Assembly (NCBI RefSeq): GCF_020618415.1
Contig: NZ_CP085344.1
Location: forward strand, 3,433,001-3,497,000
DNA length: 64,000 bases
Direction of reading: 5' to 3'
DNA from: Cupriavidus sp. MP-37
GTDB taxonomy: Bacteria > Pseudomonadota > Gammaproteobacteria > Burkholderiales > Burkholderiaceae
Shown: positions 57,501 through 64,000 of the stretch, one piece after another
How the letters are laid out: the number at the start of each line of letters is the position of its first letter
Position numbering within the stretch: the first letter of the stretch is position 1
Program-made: the position numbers and the translations under genes
The notes under the pieces: generated by a model
The model's database searches: none
The model's input: the letters and a program-made list of their open reading frames with translations, nothing else
What the model was told of the DNA's origin: nothing

Positions 57501-58430
57501 GTGAACGCAGTCTTGTCTGCCGACCAAACCCTGACGAACAACCGTCTGCCGACGGTGCCCCGGAACACGGGCAGCTTTGCGCTGGCCTTTCCGGCGACCG
57601 TGGGCAACCTCGACAGCTATATCCAGGCTGTCCACCGTATTCCGCTGCTGACCGCGGAGGAAGAACAACGCCTCGCCCGCGAGCTGCGCGACCATGATTC
57701 CGTCGACGCCGCCCGCCGCCTGGTGATGTCGCACCTGCGCCTGGTCGTGTCGATCGCCCGCCAGTACCTGGGCTACGGCCTGCCCCATGCCGACCTGATC
57801 CAGGAAGGCAATATCGGCCTGATGAAGGCAGTGAAGCGCTTCGATCCGGACCAGGGCGTGCGGCTGGTGTCGTATGCGATGCACTGGATCAAGGCCGAAA
57901 TCCATGAATACGTGCTGAAGAACTGGCGCATGGTCAAGGTGGCCACCACCAAGGCCCAGCGCAAGCTGTTCTTCAACCTGCGCAGCCACAAGCAGGGCGG
58001 CCACACCTTCACGCCGGAGCAAGTCGAGGCCGTGGCGCGCGAGCTGAACGTCAAGCCCGAAGAAGTGATGGAGATGGAAACCCGCCTGTCGGGCGGCGAT
58101 CTGGCGCTCGAGGGCCAGGTCGACGACGGCGAAGAGGAATTCGCCCCCATCGCCTACCTGGCCGACAACCACAACGAGCCGACGCGCGTCATGGAAGCCA
58201 AGCGCCACGACCGCATGCAGGTCGAGGGGCTGGAAGAAGCGCTGGGCAAGCTCGACGAACGCAGCCGCCGCATCATCGAGGCGCGCTGGCTCAACGTCGA
58301 GGACGACGGCTCGGGCGGCGCCACGCTGCATGAGCTGGCCGACGAGTTCGGCGTGTCGGCCGAGCGCATCCGCCAGATCGAGGCGGCGGCGATGAAGAAG
58401 ATGAAAGGCGCGCTGCAGGCATTCGCCTGA
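57501..58430 (+). CDS. rpoH: RNA polymerase heat-shock sigma factor sigma-32
   Basis: 309 residues from the GTG at 57501, with AAAGGAG upstream. Region 1.2/2 starts at YIQAVHRIPLLTAEEEQRLARELR. Region 2 contains HADLIQEGNIGLMKAVKRFDPDQGVRLVSYAMHWIKAEIHE. The RpoH box QRKLFFNLR is present, and region 4.2 is TLHELADEFGVSAERIRQIEAAAMKKM. It directs transcription of heat-shock genes. A perfect CIRCE site upstream indicates HrcA control; no clear RNA thermosensor was searched for. Confidence 0.97.
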   Translation: MNAVLSADQTLTNNRLPTVPRNTGSFALAFPATVGNLDSYIQAVHRIPLLTAEEEQRLARELRDHDSVDAARRLVMSHLRLVVSIARQYLGYGLPHADLIQEGNIGLMKAVKRFDPDQGVRLVSYAMHWIKAEIHEYVLKNWRMVKVATTKAQRKLFFNLRSHKQGGHTFTPEQVEAVARELNVKPEEVMEMETRLSGGDLALEGQVDDGEEEFAPIAYLADNHNEPTRVMEAKRHDRMQVEGLEEALGKLDERSRRIIEARWLNVEDDGSGGATLHELADEFGVSAERIRQIEAAAMKKMKGALQAFA

Positions 58431-58448
58431 TCCTCGCCGCAACCATGC

Positions 58449-58478
58449 AAAAGGCCGGTCCATGGACCGGCCTTTTTT
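58449..58478 (+). terminator. Intrinsic terminator after rpoH
   Basis: A perfect palindrome AAGGCCGGTCCATGGACCGGCCTT followed by six T. The A-run on the other side is short, so it mainly serves rpoH. Confidence 0.93.
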
Positions 58479-58546
58479 GTTGCCCGCGAAGCGTTGGTGC
58501 GACGCGTTTGTGCGACGTTATGCCGCACCCTTTTGCCCCGCCTGCG

Positions 58547-59167
58547 TCAGGACAACAGCTGTTTCAGGTCGTGGGCGATGGGTTCCGGACCCTGGCCATG
58601 CCGGATGAACAGCCGCAGCTTGCCCTGCGGATCGAACACATAGCTGCCGGCCGAGTGATCCACGGTGTAGTTGTTGGGCGAGCTGCCCGGCACCTTGGCG
58701 TAGAACACCTTGAAGTCCTTGGCCAGCTTCTGCAGCGCGGCCTCGTCGGCCGGGCGCAGCCCGACGAAGCGCGGATCGAAGGCGGGCACGTACTGCGCCA
58801 GCAGCGCCTGTGTATCGCGTTCCGGATCGACCGTGACGAACAGCACCTGGACGCGATCGGCATCCGGCCCCAGCTTTTCCATCACCGCCTTCAGTTCGGC
58901 CATGGTGGTGGGGCACACATCCGGGCAGTGGGTGTAGCCGAAGAACATCACCACGGCCTTGCCCTTGTAGTCGGCCAGGGTGCGCACCTTGCCGGTGTGG
59001 TCGGTCAGCGAGAAGTCCTTGCCGAAGTCGGCGGCGCCGGTGATGTCGACATTGCGGAACGACGCCTTCTGCTGCCCGCAGGCGGCGACGGCCAGCGCGA
59101 GCGCGGCCAGCAGGGAAAAGCGACGGAAGGCGGCGAACAGGCTGGAGGCGGTGCTGAGGCGTGGCAT
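58547..59167 (-). CDS. SCO1/SenC family copper chaperone
   Basis: 206 residues from the ATG at 59167 (a GTG at 59176 is possible; neither has a good ribosome site). Lipobox VAAC with Cys30. Thioredoxin fold with the copper motif CPDVC (Cys81, Cys85) and the distal ligand His171 in YTVDHSAGS. SCO proteins deliver copper to the CuA site of cytochrome c oxidase, on the periplasmic side. It follows ctaB on the same strand and closes the oxidase assembly row before rpoH. Confidence 0.94.
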   Translation of the reverse strand: MPRLSTASSLFAAFRRFSLLAALALAVAACGQQKASFRNVDITGAADFGKDFSLTDHTGKVRTLADYKGKAVVMFFGYTHCPDVCPTTMAELKAVMEKLGPDADRVQVLFVTVDPERDTQALLAQYVPAFDPRFVGLRPADEAALQKLAKDFKVFYAKVPGSSPNNYTVDHSAGSYVFDPQGKLRLFIRHGQGPEPIAHDLKQLLS

Positions 59168-59277
59168 GCGGGGCACGGGTCAGGAATGGGAAGGAAACAG
59201 CATGCAGTATCGCCGATCATGCCGCTGCGTTCGCGCCGGCGCGGCAAGATGCCGCAGCCGGGGCGCCGCCGGGCAGG

Positions 59278-60222
59278 TCAGACCTGCGGCACGAACTTGA
59301 AGTAGTGGTCGACCAGCAGCGCGGCGAACAGCAGCGACAGGTACAGGATCGAGAAGCGGAAAGTGCGCTGCGCCAGTTCGTCCGAATAGTTGCGGTACAG
59401 CTTCCAGGCGTAAGCCAGGAAACCCGCGCCCAGCGCCAGCGCCGCCGCCAGGTAGATGTAGCCGCTCATGCCGTAGACAAAGGGCAGCAGCGTCGCCGCA
59501 ATCATGATCAGCGTGTACAGCAGGATATGCAGCAGCGTGTAGCGCTCGCCGTGCGTGACCGGCAGCATCGGCAGGCCGGACTTGGCATAGTCGGCGCGGC
59601 GGTACAGCGCCAGCGCCCAGAAGTGCGGCGGGGTCCAGGTGAAGATGATCAGCACCAGGAACCAGGCCTCGGCCGGCACTTCGCCCGCGACCGCGGCCCA
59701 GCCCAGCGCCGGCGGCATCGCGCCGGACAGGCCGCCGATGACGATATTCTGCGGCGTCGCCGGCTTGAGCAGGATGGTGTAGACCACCGCATAGCCCAGG
59801 AACGTGGCAAAGGTCAGCCACATGGTCAGGTCGTTGGCGTAGACGTGCAGCAGCCACATGCCCGCGCCGCCCAGGATGGCGGAGAACACCAGCGTCTGGC
59901 GCGTGGTGATCTCGCCGGTGGCCGACGGGCGCCAGGCGGTGCGGCGCATCAGCGCATCGATCTTCTGCTCGACCAGGCAATTGATGGCAAAGGCCGCGCC
60001 GGCCAGCAGCCAGATGCCGGCGGCGCCGCCGATCAGCACCGGCCACGGCACCATGCCGGGCGTGGCCAGGAACATGCCGATGATGGCGCAGAACACGGCC
60101 AGCTGCGTCACGCGCGGCTTGGTCAGGGCAGCATATTGCCGGGCTAGGTGCCGCATGCGGCTCAACTTGCCCAGGGAATGGGGGTGGGTAGCGGTAACCA
60201 CGGAAGGGGTCTTGTCTTTCAT
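59278..60222 (-). CDS. ctaB: Protoheme IX farnesyltransferase (heme O synthase)
   Basis: 314 residues, UbiA-type prenyltransferase with about nine membrane helices. The conserved prenyl-diphosphate site is seen as [19 protein letters not shown], where the first Asp of the usual N-x3-D-x2-D is Glu. A second site contains [13 protein letters not shown] after VTHGERYT. It makes heme O from heme B. Its start overlaps the ctaA stop (ATGA), so translation is coupled. Confidence 0.95.
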   Translation of the reverse strand: MKDKTPSVVTATHPHSLGKLSRMRHLARQYAALTKPRVTQLAVFCAIIGMFLATPGMVPWPVLIGGAAGIWLLAGAAFAINCLVEQKIDALMRRTAWRPSATGEITTRQTLVFSAILGGAGMWLLHVYANDLTMWLTFATFLGYAVVYTILLKPATPQNIVIGGLSGAMPPALGWAAVAGEVPAEAWFLVLIIFTWTPPHFWALALYRRADYAKSGLPMLPVTHGERYTLLHILLYTLIMIAATLLPFVYGMSGYIYLAAALALGAGFLAYAWKLYRNYSDELAQRTFRFSILYLSLLFAALLVDHYFKFVPQV

Positions 60223-61322
60223 GTGGCGCGGGCGGCAGTCGGCACGGCAGCGGGGGCGCCGGCGGCCCGGGTCGTCAGCCCGATATTGTAGTGGAGACGG
60301 ACCAGCAGCAGCAGCAGCACCGCGGCGCCGCCGTTATGCGCGACCGCCGCCACCAGCGGCCAGTCGAACACGATATTGGACAGCCCGGTGGCCAGTTGCA
60401 GCACCAGCGTCGCCAGCAGCCAGCCGGCGGCGCGGCTAAGCCCTTCGAGCCGGCGCGCGCGCAGGCCGAACCACGCGAGGTAGCCCAGCACGATCACGGC
60501 GAAGCCGCGATGCACCCAGTGGATCGCCACCAGCGCCGCATGCGGGATGTAGTCGCCGTCCGCGGTCATGCCCAGCTGGCGCCACAGCGTGAAGCCATGG
60601 CGGAAGTCCATCTCCGGCACCAGTTGGCCGTTGCACAGCGGGAAGTCGGTGCAGGCCAGCACCGCGTAATTGGTGCTGACCCAGCCGCCCAGGAAGATCT
60701 GGATCACCAGCAGCAGCAGGCCGATGCGCACCGGCCAGCGCAGCCGCGCCGCCTGCGGCGCGACCGGGTGTGGCGGGTCGTTGCGCGAGCCCAGCTGGAT
60801 CAGCACCGCCAGCAGCGCCATGCCCAGCATCAGGTGCGTGACGACGATGATCGGCTGCAGCTTCAGGGTCACGGTGAAGGCGCCGAAGGCGCCCTGCACG
60901 CACACCAGCAGCAGCACGCCGGTGGCGAACCACGGCGACTGCTTCAGCTCGCGCCGCTTGACCCACGCCAGCACCATCAGCGTGATGATCAGCACGCCGA
61001 CGGCCATGGCAAAGTAGCGGTGGATCATCTCGATCCACGCCTTGGCCAGCGTCACCGGCCCGCTGGGCATCGCGGTCTCGGCCGCGCGGATCGGCTCCAG
61101 CGCCGCATGCGGGTTGGAATGCCCGTAGCAGCCGGGCCAGTCGGGGCAGCCCAGCCCGGAGTCGGTCAGCCGCGTGAAGCTGCCGAACATGATCAGGTCC
61201 AGCGTCAGGAACGCCGTGATCCAGGCAAGCTTGCGGTACTTGTTGCGGTCGCCCTTCACCATCACGTAGGACAGCGGGAACAGCGCGATCAGGATGCCGA
61301 TGATGGCCAGTTGCAGCAGCAT
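60219..61322 (-). CDS. ctaA: Heme A synthase (COX15/CtaA)
   Basis: 367 residues with eight membrane helices and the paired heme-ligand histidines of the family: [12 protein letters not shown] and [11 protein letters not shown] in the first half, [12 protein letters not shown] and AHNGGAAVL in the second. The [21 protein letters not shown] segment carries the conserved cysteine pair of the periplasmic loop. It oxidises heme O to heme A for the aa3 oxidase. The stop overlaps ctaB and the upstream gene ends 9 bp before. Confidence 0.95.
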   Translation of the reverse strand: MLLQLAIIGILIALFPLSYVMVKGDRNKYRKLAWITAFLTLDLIMFGSFTRLTDSGLGCPDWPGCYGHSNPHAALEPIRAAETAMPSGPVTLAKAWIEMIHRYFAMAVGVLIITLMVLAWVKRRELKQSPWFATGVLLLVCVQGAFGAFTVTLKLQPIIVVTHLMLGMALLAVLIQLGSRNDPPHPVAPQAARLRWPVRIGLLLLVIQIFLGGWVSTNYAVLACTDFPLCNGQLVPEMDFRHGFTLWRQLGMTADGDYIPHAALVAIHWVHRGFAVIVLGYLAWFGLRARRLEGLSRAAGWLLATLVLQLATGLSNIVFDWPLVAAVAHNGGAAVLLLLLVRLHYNIGLTTRAAGAPAAVPTAARAT

Positions 61323-61331
61323 GGCGTCCTC

Positions 61332-61982
61332 TCAACCGATGCGCGAGACCTTGAGCAGCTTCTTCAGGTCGCCGCTCATCTTCTTCGGGTCCGGGTCCTG
61401 CGGGAAGCGCATCATCAGGTTGCCCAGCGGATCGACCAGGAACAGCGTGTCCTCGGCGCGCTTGCCCGGCTCGGCCGGCAGCCACTGCTGCGCGGCCTGG
61501 CGGTCGATGCGCAGGAAGCGCACGCCGGCGTAGGGCTCGTTGTAGGCGGCGGCCAGGCGCTCGTCGATCTTGCCGTCGTCGGTGACCAGCCACACCGGCA
61601 CGATGCGCAGGCGATCCTGCCCCTGCCCGGCGCGGATCTGGCGGATGGTGAACAGCTTCTTCGCGCAGGCCTCGTCACAGGCGGACGGATCGGCGCTGAC
61701 CAGCAGCCACTTGCCACGGAACTGCTCCAGCGGCACCGCCTGGCCCTGCTCGTCGGTGACGCGCACCGGCGGCATCGGCCGCTGCGGGTCGACCAGCGTG
61801 CCGTAGTTGGTGGCACCCCCGCGCGGCTTGATCACGTAGTAGGTGAAGTAGGAGGCGATCACCGGCGACGCGCACACCAGCAGCAGCATCAGCATCTGCA
61901 GGCGGCCACGGCGCGTGCGCGCGTCGATGCGGGGGTCGCGCGGCGAGGCCGCGGCGGCCGGAGCGGAGTCTTGCTGTGCCAT
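61332..61982 (-). CDS. SCO-like membrane-anchored oxidase assembly protein
   Basis: 216 residues from the ATG at 61982. One membrane helix (about 28-52: MLMLLLVCASPVIASYFTYYV), then a periplasmic thioredoxin-like domain. It has a CDEAC motif in SADPSACDEACAKKLFTIRQ, at the place of the SCO copper motif CxxxC, but I do not see the distal His. The C-terminal block DTLFLVDPLGNLMMRFPQDPDPKKM is SCO-like. Often given vague names. It lies between SURF1 and ctaA, so a role in cytochrome oxidase assembly is likely. Confidence 0.75.
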   Translation of the reverse strand: MAQQDSAPAAAASPRDPRIDARTRRGRLQMLMLLLVCASPVIASYFTYYVIKPRGGATNYGTLVDPQRPMPPVRVTDEQGQAVPLEQFRGKWLLVSADPSACDEACAKKLFTIRQIRAGQGQDRLRIVPVWLVTDDGKIDERLAAAYNEPYAGVRFLRIDRQAAQQWLPAEPGKRAEDTLFLVDPLGNLMMRFPQDPDPKKMSGDLKKLLKVSRIG

Positions 61983-62055
61983 GGAATACGTCTGTCCTTT
62001 GTCTTCGGCAAGCCCATGCACCGGTATGCGGCACATGGGCAGTCAATTCATTCGA

Positions 62056-62811
62056 TCAGGGTGCGGCCAGCCGGCGCGCGCGGCGCCAGCCCAGCACGAC
62101 CACCAGCACCACAGTCAGCGCCGCCAGCCCGAACCACTGGAAGGCATAGCCATAGTGCCGGTCGGCGCCCGCGTCGGCAGGCGCCCAGTCGCGCGCCAGC
62201 CCATCACCGGTATCGTTGCGCTGCTCGATCACCAGTGGATGCAGGGCCAGCCCGGTTTCGGCCGCGTAGGGCGCGATCTCGAGGTTCTGGCGGATCCGGC
62301 TGCCGGCGGCATCCTGGCCAAGGCTGTAGACCCTCGGCACGCCGGCCAGTGCCGTGCCGGTGATGGTCACCTCGCCCGCGGGCGTCGGAAACGGCGCGAT
62401 CCGGGTGCGGTCCTGGGCATCGCGCGGCAGCCAGCCGCGCAGCACCAGCACGGCGCGCATGGCGCCGGCCTCGCCCGGCGCGGCGCCGATCAGCAGCGGC
62501 GTCACCACCAGGAAGCCCGCGCGGCTGTCGCCGCTGCGGCCGCCGGTGCCGTGGGGGCGATTATCCAGCAATACGGTGCGCGATGCGTCGAAGCGCCCGG
62601 TCACGCGCACCGCCCGGTCGGTCACAACTTGTGACAGCGGGGCCGTGCCCAGTACAACCGCAGGCTGCGCGGCAAGTGCCTGCAGCCGTGCCGCGCGTGC
62701 TTCCTTCTCATGCGCGCGATCGAGCTGCCAGTTGCCCAGCGCGCAGGTCACCGCGATCACCAGCAGCGCGGCGGCCACCGGCAACGGGCTGGCGAAGCGG
62801 CGCCAGTTCAT
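62056..62811 (-). CDS. SURF1 family cytochrome oxidase assembly protein
   Basis: 251 residues with an N-terminal membrane helix (about 8-27), a periplasmic domain and a C-terminal helix (about 222-242), the SURF1/SHY1 topology. Family blocks: LGNWQLDRAHEKEAR, VRVTGRFDASRTVLLDNRP, GFLVVTPLLI, LVLRGWLPRD, and the end HYGYAFQWFGLAALTVVL. SURF1 helps insert heme A into subunit I. It is divergent from the small DUF2909-type gene (87 bp). Confidence 0.92.
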   Translation of the reverse strand: MNWRRFASPLPVAAALLVIAVTCALGNWQLDRAHEKEARAARLQALAAQPAVVLGTAPLSQVVTDRAVRVTGRFDASRTVLLDNRPHGTGGRSGDSRAGFLVVTPLLIGAAPGEAGAMRAVLVLRGWLPRDAQDRTRIAPFPTPAGEVTITGTALAGVPRVYSLGQDAAGSRIRQNLEIAPYAAETGLALHPLVIEQRNDTGDGLARDWAPADAGADRHYGYAFQWFGLAALTVVLVVVLGWRRARRLAAP

Positions 62812-62898
62812 CGCCCCGGCACTGCGCAGCGCGGCCCGGTGCGATAATGGGCCTGTGCGCCGCACGTCGCGCCGCCCCTGCCCCCAAACCGCCCCGCC

Positions 62899-63108
62899 AT
62901 GCGCTTTGTCATCATCATTGCCTTCATCCTGATCATCGCCAGCCTGGCCTCGGCCTTGTTCTTCATGATGCGCGACCGCGGCAAGACGCCCAACATGATG
63001 CGCTCGCTGATGCTGCGCGTGGGCTTCTCGGTGGCGCTGTTCCTGTTCATCCTGTTCTCGAGTTGGATGGGCTGGATCCACAGCACCGGCATCCGTATGG
63101 CGCCCTGA
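62899..63108 (+). CDS. Twin transmembrane protein (DUF2909 family)
   Basis: 69 residues with two hydrophobic helices (FVIIIAFILIIASLASALFFM and VGFSVALFLFILFSSWMGWI) joined by the loop RDRGKTPNMMRSLMLR, the DUF2909 pattern. It is commonly found between SURF1 and oxidase subunit III in betaproteobacteria. An assembly role is inferred from that position only. It is convergent to the subunit III gene, with a terminator between. Confidence 0.88.
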   Translation: MRFVIIIAFILIIASLASALFFMMRDRGKTPNMMRSLMLRVGFSVALFLFILFSSWMGWIHSTGIRMAP

Positions 63109-63151
63109 ACCGGCGCACCGCGGCGGCCCCGCCCGGGGGCCCGCAAAAGAC

Positions 63152-63190
63152 AAACGCCGCAGGCTGGCCAGGCCCCTGCGGCGTTTCTCT
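63152..63190. terminator. Bidirectional intrinsic terminator
   Basis: A 12-bp perfect stem AAACGCCGCAGG and complement around an 11-nt loop, followed by TCTCTCTT on the plus side and GTCTTTTGC on the minus side. It lies between the convergent DUF2909-type gene and ctaE. Confidence 0.8.
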
Positions 63191-63252
63191 CTTGCGTTGG
63201 CGCCGGCGGTCCCGGTCAGTCCCGGGGCCGCCGGCCGGTACGGCAGCCGGAT

Positions 63253-64000
63253 TTACAGCCAGTACACCACGACGTAGAGGAACAGCCACACCACGTCAAC
63301 GAAGTGCCAGTACCAGGCCGCGCCTTCGAAGGCGAAGTGGTGCTCGGGAGTGAAGTGGCCCTTCAGCACGCGGATCAGCACCACCGCCAGCATGATCGCG
63401 CCCATGGTCACGTGGAAACCGTGGAAGCCGGTCAGCAGGAAGAATGTCGAGCCGTAGATGCCCGAGCTGAGCTTCAGGTTCAGGTCCGAGTAGGCGTGCA
63501 TGTACTCGTACACCTGGAAGCCCATGAAGATCGCGCCCAGCAGGATGGTCAGCGCCAGGCCCTGGATCAGCTGGCTGCGCTTGCCGGCCAGCAGCGCGTG
63601 GTGCGCCCAGGTCAGCGTCACGCCCGACATCAGCAGCAGCGCGGTGTTGATGGTCGGGATCGGCCACGGGCCCATGGTCTGGAAGGTTTCCACCACGCCG
63701 GCCGGGCCGGTGTTGGGCCATACCGCGGCAAAGTCGGGCCACAGGATCTTGTTGTTCAGGTCGCCCAGCCACGGCATGGCGATGGCACGGGCATAGAACA
63801 GTGCGCCGAAGAACGCGGCGAAGAACATCACCTCGGAGAAGATGAACCAGCCCATCGACCAGCGGAACGACAGGTCGATGTTCTTGCCGTACATGCCGCC
63901 TTCGGACTCGCTGATGGCGTCGCCAAACCAGCTCTTGAGCACGAACAGGAACCACAGCAGGCCGAAGCCGCACAGGTACGGCGCCCAGGGCTGCCCGTTT
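63253..64000 (-). CDS. ctaE: Cytochrome c oxidase subunit III, 5' end outside window
   Basis: About 248 residues are visible; the frame stays open to the window edge (upstream codons read NGQPWAPYLCGFGLLWFLF), so the N-terminus is missing. Subunit III features: WSMGWFIFSEVMFFAAFFGALFYARA with the conserved Glu in helix III, TWAHHALLAGKRSQL, MGFQVYEYMHAYSD, and the final GFHGFHVTMGAIML...AWYWHFVDVVWLFLYVVVYWL. It stabilises the aa3-type oxidase. The rest of the cta operon lies beyond the right edge. Confidence 0.97.
   Translation of the reverse strand, partial: NGQPWAPYLCGFGLLWFLFVLKSWFGDAISESEGGMYGKNIDLSFRWSMGWFIFSEVMFFAAFFGALFYARAIAMPWLGDLNNKILWPDFAAVWPNTGPAGVVETFQTMGPWPIPTINTALLLMSGVTLTWAHHALLAGKRSQLIQGLALTILLGAIFMGFQVYEYMHAYSDLNLKLSSGIYGSTFFLLTGFHGFHVTMGAIMLAVVLIRVLKGHFTPEHHFAFEGAAWYWHFVDVVWLFLYVVVYWL

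Overview
This window is chromosomal DNA of a GC-rich betaproteobacterium, most likely Cupriavidus or a close Ralstonia-type relative (Burkholderiaceae). The family-level evidence is gene order: kdsD-lptC-lptA-lptB-rpoN-hpf-ptsN-hprK-rapZ; lolB-ispE-tRNA-Gln-prs-rplY-pth; ftsY divergent from two M16 peptidases, rsmD, coaD and ferredoxin; and the coxC-SURF1-ctaA-ctaB-SCO1 block next to rpoH. The genus is my inference from these blocks. It is almost all core genome: I see no insertion sequence, integrase, prophage or CRISPR array. The only repeats are two copies of a REP-doublet (REPIN-like) element and one long hairpin.

Layout. 1-5.5 kb: the end of an RpiR-type regulator, then envelope and secreted genes (HdeD-like/papain-like fusion, ion channel, collagen-like lipoprotein, RcnB-like protein). 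5.9-12.3 kb: a membrane diguanylate cyclase, ssb, an MFS transporter and uvrA. 12.4-20.6 kb: mixed housekeeping and transport genes (histidine phosphatase, adenosine-specific kinase, Na/Pi symporter, LysE exporter, apt, DJ-1 protein, CPA2 antiporter). 20.7-30.2 kb: LPS export, sigma-54 and the nitrogen PTS. 30.2-34.7 kb: mutY, a dynamin-like GTPase and mutM. 34.9-41.1 kb: TPR protein, lolB, ispE, tRNA-Gln, prs, rplY, pth. 41.3-49.4 kb: PhoX, ferredoxin, coaD, rsmD, the M16 pair and ftsY. 49.5-56.3 kb: a two-gene gentisate-type ring-cleavage set, then an ANTAR regulator, a nitrate-type ABC transporter and ybiB. 56.3-64 kb: pirin, rpoH and cytochrome oxidase assembly, ending inside cytochrome oxidase subunit III.

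The most informative non-coding signals are regulatory. Between the ANTAR (NasT-like) gene and the nitrate transporter lies a nearly complete control region: a -24/-12 sigma-54 promoter, then two hairpins with the identical hexaloop AACGGC (A at position 1, G at position 4, as ANTAR proteins require), the second sharing its 3' arm with a strong intrinsic terminator just before the transporter start. rpoN itself lies about 27 kb away in the same window. Upstream of rpoH is an exact CIRCE operator (TTAGCACTC-N9-GAGTGCTAA), so HrcA probably controls sigma-32. A consensus sigma-70 promoter lies inside the 3' part of ispE and probably drives tRNA-Gln and prs. kdsD and rapZ have extended -10 elements so close to their ATGs that they may be leaderless.

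Start codons were chosen from ribosome binding sites, signal peptides and family N-termini. Where the ATG is weakly supported, the entry says so. All functional calls rest on motifs I can see and on knowledge of the families; no database search was run.
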